DNA from: Toxonevra muliebris
Lineage: Eukaryota > Arthropoda > Insecta > Diptera > Pallopteridae
Length of the DNA stretch: 64,000 nt
Reading direction: 5' to 3'
Assembly (NCBI GenBank): GCA_963691655.1
Contig: CAVNUY010000089.1
Location: 726,126-790,125, forward strand
In this document: positions 44,801 to 57,413 of the stretch, piece by piece
How positions within the stretch are numbered: position 1 is the stretch's first letter
How the letters are laid out: each line of letters starts with the position of its first letter
The notes under the pieces: generated by a model
Told to the model about the DNA's origin: nothing
What the model saw: only the letters and a program-made list of their open reading frames with translations
Database searches by the model: none
Made by a program: the position numbers and the translations under genes

Positions 44801-47800
44801 TTCGAAAATAAAATTCGAAATTAAAATTCGAAATTAAAATTCGAAATTAAAATTCGAAATTAAAATTCGAAATTAAAATTCGAAATTGAAATTCGAAATT
44901 AAAATTTGGAATTAAAATTCGGAATTAAAATTCGAAATTATAATTCGGAATTAAAATTCGGAATTAAAATTCGAAATTAAAATTCGGAATTAAAATTCGG
45001 AATTAAAATTCGAAATTAAAATTCGAAATTAAAATTCGAAATTAAAATTCGAAATTAAAATTCGAAATTAAAATTCGAAATTAAAATTCGAAATTAAAAT
45101 TCGAAATTGAAATTCGAAATTGAAATTCGAAATTAAAATTCGAAATTAAAATTCGAAATTAAAATTCGAAATTGAAATTCGAAATTAAAATTCGAAATTA
45201 AAATTCGGAACTAAAATTCGAAATTAAAATTCGGAATTAAAATTCGAAATTAAAATTCGAAATTAAAATTCGAAATTGAAATTCGAAATTGAAATTCGAA
45301 ATTAAAATTCGGAATTAAAATTCGAAATTAAAATTCGAAATTAAAATTCGGAATTAAAATTCGAAATTAAAATTCGGAATTAAAATTCGAAATTAAAATT
45401 CGAAATTGAAATTCGAAATTAAAATTCGGAATTAAAATTCGGAATTAAAATTCGGAATTAAAATTCGAAATTAAAATTCGAAATTAAAATTCGAAATTAA
45501 AATTCGGAATTAAAATTCGAAAATAAAATTCGAAATTGAAATTCGAAATTAAAATTCGAAATTAAAATTCGAAATTAAAATTCGAAATTGAAATTCGAAA
45601 TTAAAATTCGGAATTAAAATTCGGAATTAAAATTCGGAATTAAAATTCGGAATTAAAATTCGGAATTAAAATTCGAAATTAAAATTCGGAATTAAAATTC
45701 AAAAATAAAATTCGAAATTGAAATTCGAAATTTAAATTCGAAATTAAAATTCGAAATTAAAATTCGGAATTAAAATTCGGAATTAAAATTCGAAATTGAA
45801 ATTCGAAATTAAAATTCGAAATTGAAATTCGAAATTAAAATTCGAAATTAAAATTCGAAATTAAAATTCGAAAATAAAATTCGGAATTAAAATTCGAAAT
45901 TAAAATTCGAAATTAAAATTCGAAATTGAAATTCGAAATTAAAATTCGAAATTAAAATTCGAAATTAAAATTCGAAATTAAAATTCGAAATTAAAATTCG
46001 AAATTAAAATTCGAAATTGAAATTCGAAATTGAAATTCGAAATTAAAATTCGAAATTAAAATTCGAAATTGAAATTCGAAATTAAAATTCGGAATTAAAA
46101 TTCGAAATTAAAATTCGAAATTGAAATTCGAAATTAAAATTCGAAATTAAAATTCGAAATTAAAATTCGAAATTAAAATTCGGAATTAAAATTCGAAATT
46201 AAAATTCGAAATTGAAATTCGAAATTGAAATTCGAAATTAAAATTCGAAATTAAAATTCGAAATTAAAATTCGGAATTAAAATTCGGAATTAAAATTCGG
46301 AATTATAATTCGAAATTAAAATTCGAAATTAAAATTCGAAATTGAAATTCGGAATTAAAATTCGGAATTAAAATTCGGAATTAAAATTCGGAATTAAAAT
46401 TCGGAATTAAAATTCGAAATTAAAATTCGAAATTGAAATTCGAAATTAAAATTCGAAATTAAAATTCGGAATTAAAATTCGGAATTAAAATTCGAAAATA
46501 AAATTCGAAATTGAAATTCGAAATTAAAATTCGAAATTAAAATTCGAAATTGAAATTCGGAATTAAAATTCGAAATTAAAAATCGAAATTAAAATTCGAA
46601 ATTGAAATTCGAAATTGAAATTCGAAATTAAAATTCGAAATTGAAATTCGAAATTAAAATTCGAAATTAAAATTCGGAATTAAAATTCGAAATTAAAATT
46701 CGGAATTAAAATTCGAAATTAAAATTCGGAACTAAAATTCGGAATTAAAATTCGAAATTGAAATTCGGAATTAAAATTCGAAATTGAAATTCGAAATTAA
46801 AATTCGAAATTAAAATTCGAAATTAAAAATCGAAAATAAAATTCGAAATTGAAATTTGAAATTGAAATTCGAAATTAAAATTCGAAATTAAAATTCGAAA
46901 TTGAAATTCGAAATTAAAATTCGAAATTAAAATTCGGAACTAAAATTCGGAATTAAAATTCGGAATTAAAATTCGAAATTGAAATTCGAAATTAAAATTC
47001 GAAATTAAAATTCGAAATTAAAATTCGAAATTAAAATTCGAAATTAAAATTCGAAATTAAAATTCGAAATTAAAATTCGAAATTAAAATTCGAAATTAAA
47101 ATTCGGAATTAAAATTCGGAATTAAAATTCGGAATTAAAATTCGAAATTAAAATTCGGAATTAAAATTCGAAATTAAAATTCGAAATTAAAATTCGGAAT
47201 TAAAATTCGAAATTAAAATTCGAAATTAAAATTCGGAATTAAAATTCGAAATTAAAATTCGGAATTAAAATTCGAAATTAAAATTCGAAATTAAAATTCG
47301 AAATTAAAATTCGAAATTAAAATTCGAAATTAAAATTCGGAATTAAAATTCGAAATTGAAATTCGAAATTGAAATTCGAAATTAAGATTCGAAACTAAAA
47401 TTCGGAATTAAAATTAGGAATTAAAATTCGGAATTAAAATTCGGAATTAAAATTCGAAATTAAAATTCGAAATTGAAAATCGAAATTAAAATTCGAAATT
47501 AAAATTCGGAATTAAAATTCGAAAATAAAATTCGAAATTGAAATTCGAAATTAAAATTCGAAATTAAAATTCGGAATTAAAATTCGGAATTAAAATTCGG
47601 AATTAAAATTCGAAATTAAAATTCGGAATTAAAATTCGAAATTAAAATTCGAAATTGAAATTCGAAATTAAAATTCGAAATTAAAATTCGGAATTAAAAT
47701 TCGAAATTAAAATTCGGAATTAAAATTCGAAATTAAAATTCGGAATTAAAATTCGGAATTAAAATTCGGAAATTAAAATTCGGAATTAAAATTCGGAATT

Positions 47801-50800
47801 AAAATTCGGAATTAAAATTCGGAATTAAAATTCGGAATTAAAATTCGAAATTGAGATTCGAAATTAAAATTCGAAATTAAAATTCGAAATTAAAATTCGG
47901 AATTAAAATTCGAAATTAAAATTCGAAATTAAAATTCGAAATTGAAATTCGAAATTGAAATTCGAAATTAAAATTCGGAATTAAAATTCGAAATTGAAAT
48001 TCGAAATTAAAATTCGGAATTAAAATTCGGAATTAAAATTCGGAATTAAAATTCGGAATTAAAATTCGGAATTAAAATTCGGAATTAAAATTCGAAATTA
48101 AATTTCGGAATTAAAATTCGAAATTAAAATTCGAAATTGAAATTCGAAATTGAAATTCGAAATTAAAATTCGAAATTAAATTTCGGAATTAAAATTCGAA
48201 ATTAAAATTCGAAATTAAAATTGGAAATTAAAATTCGAAATTGAAATTCGAAATTGAAATTCGAAATTAAAATTCGAAATTAAAATTCGGAATTAAAATT
48301 CGAAATTAAAATTCGGAATTAAAATTCGAAATTAAAATTCGAAATTAAAATTCGAAATTAAAATTCGAAATTGAAATTCGAAATTAAAATTCGAAATTGA
48401 AATTCGAAATTAAAATTCGAAATTAAAATTCGGAACTAAAATTCGAAATTAAAATTCGGAATTAAAATTCGAAATTAAAATTCGAAATTAAAACTCAAAA
48501 TTGAAATTCGAAATTAAAATTCGAAATTAAAATTCGAAATTAAAATTCGAAATTAAAATTCGAAATTAAAATTCGAAATTAAAATTCGGAATTAAAATTC
48601 GAAATTGAAATTCGAAATTAAAATTCGAAATTAAAATTCGGACTTAAAATTCGGAATTAAAATTCGAAATTAAAATTCGGAACTAAAATTCGAAATTAAA
48701 ATTCGAAATTAAAATTCGAAATTGAAATTCGAAATTGAAATTCGAAATTAAAATTCGAAATTGAAATTCGAAATTAAAATTCGAAATTAAAATTCGAAAT
48801 TAAAATTCGGAATTAAAATTCGGAATTAAAATTCGGAATTAAAATTCGAAATTAAAATTCGAAATTGAAATTCGAAATTAAAATTCGGAACTAAAATTCG
48901 AAATTAAAATTCGGAATTAAAATTCGAAATTGAAATTCGAAATTAAAATGCGAAATTGAAATTCGAAATTAAAATTCGGAATTAAAATTCGAAATTAAAA
49001 TTCGAAATTGAAATTCGAAATTAAAATTCGAAATTAAAATTCGGAATTAAAATTCGAAATTAAAATTCGAAATTAAAATTCGGAACTAAAATTCGAAATT
49101 AAAATTCGGAATTAAAATTCGAAATTGAAATTCGAAATTAAAATTCGAAATTGAAATTCGAAATTAAAATTCGGAATTAAAATTCGAAATTAAAATTCGA
49201 AATTGAAATTTGAAATTAAAATTCGAAATTAAAATTCGGAATTAAAATTCGGAATTAAAATTCGAAAATAAAATTCGGAACTAAAATTCGAAATTAAAAT
49301 TCGGAATTAAAATTCGAAATTAAAATTCGAAATTAAAATTCGAAATTGAAATTCGAAAATAAAATTCGAAATTAAAATTCGGAATTAAAATTCGAAATTA
49401 AAATTCGAAATTGAAATTCGAAATTAAAATTCGGAATTAAAATTCGAAATTAAAATTCGAAATTAAAATTCGAAATTAAAATTCGAAATTAAAATTCGGA
49501 ATTAAAATTCGAAATTAAAATTCAAAATTAAAATTCGGAATTAAAATTCGAAATTAAAATTCGGAATTAAAATTCGAAATTAAAATTCGAAATTGAAATT
49601 CGAAATTAAAATTCAGAATTAAAATTCGGAATTAAAATTCGGAATTAAAATTCGGAATTAAAATTCGGAATTAAAATTCGAAATCAAAATTCGGAATTAA
49701 AATTCGAAATTAAAATTTCGAAATTAAAATTCGAAATTAAAATTCGAAATTAAAATTCAAAATTAAAATTCGAAATTAAAATTCGAAATTAAAATTCGAA
49801 ATTAAAATTCGGAATTAAAATTCGAAATTAAAATTCGAAATTAAAATTCAGAATTAAAATTCGGAATTAAAATTCGGAATTAAAATTCGAAATTAAAATT
49901 CGAAATTGAAATTCGAAATTAAAATTCAGAATTAAAATTCGGAATTAAAATTCGGAATTAAAATTCGGAATTAAAATTCGGAATTAAAATTCGAAATTAA
50001 AATTCGAAATTAAAATTCGAAATTGAAATTCGAAATTAAAATTCGAAATTAAAATTCGGAATTAAAATTCGGAATTAAAATTCGGAATTAAAATTCGGAA
50101 TTAAAATTCGGAATTAAAATTCGGAATTAAAATTCGAAATTAAAATTCGGAATTAAAATTCGAAAATAAAATTCGAAATTGAAATTCGAAATTAAAATTC
50201 GAAATTAAAATTCGAAATTAAAATTCGGAATTAAAATTCGAAATTGAAATTCGAAATTAAAATTCGAAATTGAAATTCGAAATTAAAATTCGAAATTAAA
50301 ATTCGAAATTAAAATTCGGAATTAAAATTCGGAATTAAAATTCGGAATTAAAATTCGAAATTAAAATTCGAAATTGAAATTCGAAATTGAAATTCGAAAT
50401 TAAAATTCGAAATTAAAATTCGAAATTAAAATTCGAAATTAAAATTCGAAATTAAAATTCGAAATTAAAATTCTAAATTAAAATTCGAAATTGAAATTCG
50501 AAATTAAAATTCGAAATTAAAATTCGGAATTAAAATTCGAAATTAAAATTCGAAATTAAAATTCGGAATTAAAATTCGAAATTAAAATTCAAATTAAAAT
50601 TCGAAATTAAAATTCGAAATTGAAATTCGAAATTAAAATTCGGAATTAAAATTCGGAATTAAAATTCGGAAATTAAAATTCGAAATTAAAATTCGAAATT
50701 AAAATTCGGAATTAAAATTCGGAATTAAAATTCGGAATTAAAATTCGAAATTAAAATTCGAAATTGAAATTCGAAATTAATATTCGAAATTAAAATTCGA

Positions 50801-51541
50801 AATTAAAACTCGAAATTAAAATTCGAAATTAAAATTCGGAATTAAAATTCGAAATTGAAATTCGAAATTGAAATTCGAAATTAAGATTCGAAATTAAAAT
50901 TCGGAATTAAAATTAGGAATTAAAATTCGGAATTAAAATTCGAAATTAAAATTAGGAATTAAAATTCGGAATTAAAATTCGGAATTAAAATTCGAAATTA
51001 AAATTCGGAATTAAAATTCGGAATTAAAATTCGGAATTAAAATTCGGAATTAAAATTCAGAATTAAAATTCGGAATTAAAATTCGGAATTAAAATTCGGA
51101 ATTAAAATTCGAAATAAAAATTCGGAATTAAAATTCGGAATTAAAATTCGGAATTAAAATTCGAAATTAAGATTCGAAATTAAAATTCGAAACTAAAATT
51201 TGAAATTAAAATTCGGAATTAAAATTCGAAATTAAAATTCGAAATTAAAATTCGAAATTAAAATTCGGAATTAAAATTTGAAATTAAAATTCGGAATTAA
51301 AATTCGAAATTAAAATTCGAAATTGAAATTCGAAATTAAAATTCGGAATTAAAATTCGGAATTAAAATTCGGAATTAAAATTCGGAATTAAAATTCGGAA
51401 TTAAAATTCGAAATTAAAATTCGGAATTAAAATTCGAAATTAAAACTCGAAATTGAAATTCGAAATTAAAATTCGAAATTAAAATTCGAAATTAAATTTC
51501 GGAATTAAAATTCGAAATTAAAATTCGAAATTAAAATTCGG

Positions 51542-51563
51542 AATTAAAATTCGAATTTTAATT
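51542..51563. repeat. Perfect 22-bp palindrome with an inverted monomer
   Basis: Arms AATTAAAATTC and GAATTTTAATT are exact reverse complements with no loop. The inverted monomer is followed by TCGGAATTAAAATT, so the normal monomer resumes without the EcoRI-bearing 7-mer seen at later sites. It marks the end of copy B2. Confidence 0.93.
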
Positions 51564-52243
51564 TCGGAATTAAAATTCGGAATTAAAATTCGAAATTAAA
51601 ATTCGGAACTAAAATTCGAAATTAAAATGCGGAATTAAAATTCGAAATTGAAATTCGGAATTAAAATTCGAAATTAAAATTCGGAATTAAAATTCGGAAT
51701 TAAAATTCCAAATTGAAATTCGAAATTGAAATTCGAAATTAAAATTCGGAATTAAAATTCGAAATTAAAATTCGAAATTGAAATTCGAAATTCAAATTCG
51801 AGATTAAAATTCGAAATTAAAATTCGGAACTAAAATTCGAAATTAAAATTCGGAATTAAAATTCGGAATTACAATTCGAAATTAAAATTCGAAATTAAAA
51901 TTCTAAATTAAAATTCGAAATTGAAATTCGAAATTAAAATTCGAAATTAAAATTCGGAATTAAAATTCGAAATTAAAATTCGAAATTAAAATTCGGAATT
52001 AAAATTCGAAATTAAAATTCGGAATTAAAATTCGAAATTAAAATTCTAAATTGAAATTCGAAATTAAAATTCGAAATTAAAATTCTAAATTAAAATTCGA
52101 AATTGAAATTCGAAATTAAAATTCGAAATTAAAATTCGGAATTAAAATTCGAAATTAAAATTCGAAATTAAAATTCGGAATTAAAATTCGAAATTAAAAT
52201 TCGAAATTAAAATTCGAAATTAAAATTCGAAATTAAAATTCGG

Positions 52244-52274
52244 AATTAAAATTCGAATTTTAATTTCGGAATTC
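52244..52274. repeat. Perfect palindrome module with GAATTC (copy 1)
   Basis: A perfect 22-bp palindrome (52244-52265) contains a minus-strand monomer at 52256-52268. It runs into a truncated 7-bp monomer (CGGAATT, 52267-52273) and the next CGAAATT, which creates GAATTC at 52269-52274. The array phase shifts by +7 here. About 170 bp downstream lies an ATCGAT site (52441-52446). Confidence 0.93.
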
Positions 52275-53359
52275 GAAATTAAAAATCGAAATTAAAATTC
52301 GAAATTGAAATTCGAAATTGAAATTCGAAATTAAAATTCGAAATTAAAATTCGAAATTAAAATTCGAAATTGAAATTCGAAATTGAAATTCGAAATTAAA
52401 ATTCGGAATTAAAATTCGAAATTAAAATTCGAAATTAAAAATCGATATCAAAATTCGAAATTGAAATTCGAAATTGAAATTCGAAATTAAAATTCGAAAT
52501 TGAAATTCGAAATTAAAATTCGAAATTGAAATTCGAAATTCAAATTCGAAATTAAAATTCGAAATTAAAATTCGGAACTAAAATTCGAAATTAAAATTCG
52601 GAATTAAAATTCGGAATCAAAATTCGAAATTAAAATTCGAAATTGAAATTCGAAATTAAAATTCGGAATTAAAATTCGAAATTAAAATTCGAAATTGAAA
52701 TTCGAAATTCAAATTCGAAATTAAAATTCGAAATTAAAATTCGAAATTAAAATTCGGAATTAAAATTCGGAATTAAAATTCGGAATTAAAATTCGAAATT
52801 AAAATTCGAAATTGAAATTCGAAATTAAAATTCGGAATTAAAATTCGAAATTAAAATTCGGAATTAAAATTCGAAATTAAAATTCGAAATTAAAATTCGA
52901 AATTAAAATTCGAAATTAAAATTCGAAATTGAAATTCGAAATTCAAATTCGAAATTAAAATTCGAAATTAAAATTCGAAATTAAAATTCGGAATTAAAAT
53001 TCGGAATTAAAATTCGAAATTAAAATTCGAAATTGAAATTCGAAATTAAAATTCGGAATTAAAATTCGAAATTAAAATTCGGAATTAAAATTCGAAATTA
53101 AAATTCGAAATTAAAATTCGAAATTGAAATTCGAAATTAAAATTCGAAATTAAAATTCGGAATTAGAAATTCGAAATTAAAATTCGAAATTAAAATTCGA
53201 AATTAAAATTCAAATTAAAATTCGAAATTAAAATTCGAAATAGAAATTCGAAATTGAAATTCGAAATTAAAATTCGAAATTAAAATTCGAAATTAAAATA
53301 CGGAATTAAAATTCGGAATTAAAATTCGGAATTAAAATTCGAAATTAAAATTCGGAATT

Positions 53360-54620
53360 AAAATTCGGAAATTAAAATTCGGAATTAAAATTCGGAATTA
53401 AAACTCGGAATTAAAATTCGGAATTAAAATTCGGAATTAAAATTCGGAATTAATATTCGAAATTAAAATTCGAAATTGAAATTCGAAATTAATATTCGAA
53501 ATTAAAATTCGAAATTGAAATTCGAAATTAAAATTCGAAATTAAAATTCGAAATTAAAATTCGAACTTGAAATTCGAAATTGAAATTCGAAATTAAAATT
53601 CGAAATTGAAATTCGAAATTAAAATTCGAAATTGAAATTCGAAATTAAAATTCGAAATTAAAATTCGGAACTAAAATTCGAAATTAAAATTCGGAATTAA
53701 AATTTCGAATTAAAATTCGGAATTAAAATTCGAAATTAAAATTCGAAATTAAAATTCGGAATTAAAATTCGAAATTAAAATTCGAAATTAAAATTCGAAA
53801 TTGAAATTCGAAATTGAAATTCGAAATTAAAATTCGGAATTAAAATTCGAAATTAAAATTCGAAATTAAAATTCGGAATTAAAATTCGAAATTAAAATTC
53901 GGAATTAAAATTCGAAATTGAAATTCGAAATTAAAATTCGAAATTAAAATTCGGAATTAAAATTCGGAATTAAAATTCGAAATTAAAATTCGGAATTAAA
54001 ATTCGGAATTAAAATTCGGAATTAAAATTCGAAATTAAAATTCGGAATTAAAATTCGAAATTAAAATTCGGAATTAAAACTCGAAAATAAAATTCGAAAT
54101 TGAAATTCGAAATTAAAATTCGGAATTAAAATTTGGAATTAAAATTCGGAATTAAAATTCGGAATTAAAATTCGGAATTAAAATTCGAAATTAAAATTCG
54201 GAATTAAAATTCGAAATTAAAATTCGGAATTAAAATTCGAAATTAAAATTCGGAACTAAAATTCGAAATTAAAATTCGGAATTAAAATTCGAAATTGAAA
54301 TTCGAAATTAAAATTCGAAATTAAAATTCGAAATTAAAATTCGAAATTAAAATTCGAAATTAAAATTCGAAATTAAAATTCGGAATTAAAATTCGAAATT
54401 AAAATTCGGAATTGAAATTCGAAATTAAAATTCGAAATTAAAATTCGAAATTAAAATTCGAAATTAAAATTCGGAAATTAAAATTCGGAATTAAAATTCG
54501 GAATTAAAACTCGGAATTAAAATTCGGAATTGAAATTCGGAATTAAAATTCGGAATTAATATTCGAAATTAAAATTCGAAATTGAAATTCGAAATTAATA
54601 TTCGAAATTAAAATTCGAAA
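53360..54620. repeat. 1106-bp duplication
   Basis: The run 14-mer (CGGAAATTAAAATT), then AAAACTCGG, then TTAATATT occurs around 53366-53500 and again around 54471-54610. The C of ACTCGG is at 53404 and 54510, 1106 bp apart (85 monomers plus 1). Related runs occur at 59.4, 60.8 and 63.1 kb. Confidence 0.72.
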
Positions 54621-55593
54621 TTGAAATTCGAAATTAAAATTCGAAATTGAAATTCGAAATTAAAATTCGAAATTAAAATTCGGAACTAAAATTCGAAATT
54701 AAAATTCGGAATTAAAATTCGAAATTGAAATTCGGAATTAAAATTCGAAATTAAAATTCGAAATTAAAATTCGGAATTAAAATTCGAAATTAAAATTCGA
54801 AATTAAAATTCGAAATTGAAATTCGAAATTGAAATTCGAAATTAAAATTCGGAATTAAAATTCGAAATTAAAATTCGAAATTAAAATTCGGAATTAAAAT
54901 TCGAAATTAAAATTCGGAATTAAAATTCGAAATTGAAATTCGAAATTAAAATTCGAAATTAAAATTCGGAATTAAAATTCGGAATTAAAATTCGAAATTA
55001 AAATTCGGAATTAAAATTCGGAATTAAAATTCGAAATTAAAATTCGAAATTAAAATTCGAAATTAAAATTCGAAATTAAAATTCGAAATTAAAATTCGAA
55101 ATTAAAATTCGAAATTAAAATTCGGAATTAAAATTCGAAATTAAAATTCGGAATTGAAATTCGAAATTAAAATTCGAAATTAAAATTCGAAATTAAAATT
55201 CGGAACTAAAATTCGAAATTAAAATTCGGAATTAAAATTCGGAATTACAATTCGAAATTAAAATTCGAAATTAAAATTCTAAATTAAAATTCGAAATTGA
55301 AATTCGAAATTAAAATTCGAAATTAAAATTCGGAATTAAAATTCGAAATTAAAATTCGAAATTAAAATTCGGAATTAAAATTCGAAATTAAAATTCGGAA
55401 TTAAAATTCGAAATTAAAATTCGAAATTGAAATTCGAAATTAAAATTCGAAATTAAAATTCTAAATTAAAATTCGAAATTAAAATTCGAAATTAAAATTC
55501 GAAATTAAAATTCGGAATTAAAATTCGAAATTAAAATTCGAAATTAAAATTCGGAATTAAAATTCGAAATTAAAATTCGAAATTAAAATTCGG

Positions 55594-55624
55594 AATTAAA
55601 ATTCGAATTTTAATTTCGGAATTC
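55594..55624. repeat. Perfect palindrome module with GAATTC (copy 2)
   Basis: Identical in structure to the module at 52244 and 3350 bp from it; GAATTC at 55619-55624. TTACAATT lies about 350 bp upstream (55247), as it does upstream of copies 1, 3 and 5 (373, 373 and 347 bp). Confidence 0.93.
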
Positions 55625-56419
55625 GAAATTAAAAATCGAAATTAAAATTCGAAATTGAAATTCGAAATTGAAATTCGAAATTAAAATTCGAAATTAAAAT
55701 TCGAAATTAAAATTCGAAATTGAAATTCGAAATTGAAATTCGAAATTAAAATTCGAAATTAAAATTCGGAATTAAAATTCGAAATTAAAATTCGAAATTA
55801 AAATTCGGAATTAAAATTCGGAATTAAAATTCGAAATTAAAATTCGAAATTAAAATTCGAAATTAAAATTCGAAATTAAAATTCGAAATTAAAATTCGAA
55901 ATTAAAATTCGAAATTAAAATTCGGAATTAAAATTCGAAATTAAAATTCGGAATTGAAATTCGAAATTAAAATTCGAAATTAAAATTCGAAATTAAAATT
56001 CGGAACTAAAATTCGAAATTAAAATTCGGAATTAAAATTCGGAATTACAATTCGAAATTAAAATTCGAAATTAAAATTCTAAATTAAAATTCGAAATTGA
56101 AATTCGAAATTAAAATTCGAAATTAAAATTCGGAATTAAAATTCGAAATTAAAATTCGAAATTAAAATTCGGAATTAAAATTCGAAATTAAAATTCGGAA
56201 TTAAAATTCGAAATTAAAATTCGAAATTGAAATTCGAAATTAAAATTCGAAATTAAAATTCGAAATTAAAATTCGAAATTGAAATTCGAAATTAAAATTC
56301 GGAATTAAAATTCGGAATTAAAATTCGAAATTAAAATTCGAAATTAAAATTCGGAATTAAAATTCGAAATTAAAATTCGGAATTAAAATTCGAAATTAAA
56401 ATTCGAAATTAAAATTCGG

Positions 56420-56450
56420 AATTAAAATTCGAATTTTAATTTCGGAATTC
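56420..56450. repeat. Perfect palindrome module with GAATTC (copy 3)
   Basis: Same module, 826 bp after copy 2; GAATTC at 56445-56450. It begins a 202-bp unit (15 monomers plus 7 bp) that is repeated at once by copy 4. Confidence 0.93.
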
Positions 56451-56621
56451 GAAATTAAAAATCGAAATTAAAATTCGAAATTGAAATTCGAAATTGAAAT
56501 TCGAAATTAAAATTCGAAATTAAAATTCGAAATTAAAATTCGAAATTGAAATTCGAAATTGAAATTCGAAATTAAAATTCGGAATTAAAATTCGAAATTA
56601 AAATTCGAAATTAAAATTCGG

Positions 56622-56652
56622 AATTAAAATTCGAATTTTAATTTCGGAATTC
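56622..56652. repeat. Perfect palindrome module with GAATTC (copy 4)
   Basis: Same module; GAATTC at 56647-56652, exactly 202 bp from that of copy 3. Confidence 0.93.
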
Positions 56653-57382
56653 GAAATTAAAAATCGAAATTAAAATTCGAAATTGAAATTCGAAATTGAA
56701 ATTCGAAATTAAAATTCGAAATTAAAATTCGAAATTAAAATTCGAAATTGAAATTCGAAATTCAAATTCGAAATTAAAATTCGAAATTAAAATTCGGAAC
56801 TAAAATTCGAAATTAAAATTCGGAATTTAAATTCGGAATTAAAATTCGAAATTAAAATTCGAAATTGAAATTCGAAATTAAAATTCGGAATTAAAATTCG
56901 AAATTAAAATTCGGAATTAAAATTCGAAATTAAAATTCGGAATTAAAATTCGAAATTAAAATTCGAAATTAAAATTCGAAATTAAAATTCGGAATTAAAA
57001 TTCGAAATTAAAATTCGGAATTAAAATTCGGAATTACAATTCGAAATTAAAATTCGAAATTAAAATTCGAAATTGAAATTCGAAATTAAAATTCGGAATT
57101 AAAATTCGAAATTAAAATTCGAAATTAAAATTCGGAATTAAAATTCGAAATTAAAATTCGAAATTAAAATTCGAAATTAAAATTCGAAATTGAAATTCGA
57201 AATTAAAATTCGAAATTAAAATTCTAAATTAAAATTCGAAATTGAAATTCGAAATTAAAATTCGAAATTAAAATTCGGAATTAAAATTCGAAATTAGAAT
57301 TCGAAATTAAAATTCGGAATTAAAATTCGAAATTAAAATTCGGAATTAAAATTCGAAATTAAAATTCGAAATTAAAATTCGG

Positions 57383-57413
57383 AATTAAAATTCGAATTTT
57401 AATTTCGGAATTC
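57383..57413. repeat. Perfect palindrome module with GAATTC (copy 5)
   Basis: Same module; GAATTC at 57408-57413. It is 5139 bp from copy 1, and the ATCGAT site that follows (57580-57585) is also exactly 5139 bp from its counterpart, so the surrounding segment was copied as a whole. I noticed no GAATTC elsewhere in the window. Confidence 0.93.

Larger units (their letters stand above)
37025..51565. repeat. Higher-order repeat copy B2
   Basis: Second copy of the 14-kb B segment, collinear with B1 across all the markers listed there, from about 37025 to the palindrome at 51542-51563. Offsets vary between 18.2 and 21 kb because of local gains and losses. The largest is an extra unit of about 1.5 kb at 41.8-44.9 kb, which raises the offset from 18205 to 20690. 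B2 lacks the 819-bp and 715-bp duplications seen in B1. The rare AAATGGAAATT monomer (41307) and TTGAGATT (41530) were noticed only in the B copies, which supports common descent rather than chance. Confidence 0.85.
56420..56823. repeat. 202-bp tandem duplication carrying the palindrome
   Basis: The segment from the palindrome at 56420 is repeated at 56622, in the same monomer order through AAAAATCG and two consecutive TTGAAATT monomers. The period of 202 bp is not a multiple of 13 (remainder 7) because each unit contains the 7-bp truncated monomer. The second unit diverges near 56760, where a TTCAAATT monomer appears. Confidence 0.85.

Noticed and set aside
7010..50960. Insect telomeric TTAGG repeats
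   Set aside because: TTAGG appears only as an isolated C->A variant of TTCGG inside the 13-bp monomer, never in tandem.
19135..57404. Inverted segments from transposon insertion or target-site duplications at the palindromes
   Set aside because: Only one monomer is inverted, nothing foreign is present, and no target-site duplication is seen. The changes amount to three substitutions within the normal length.
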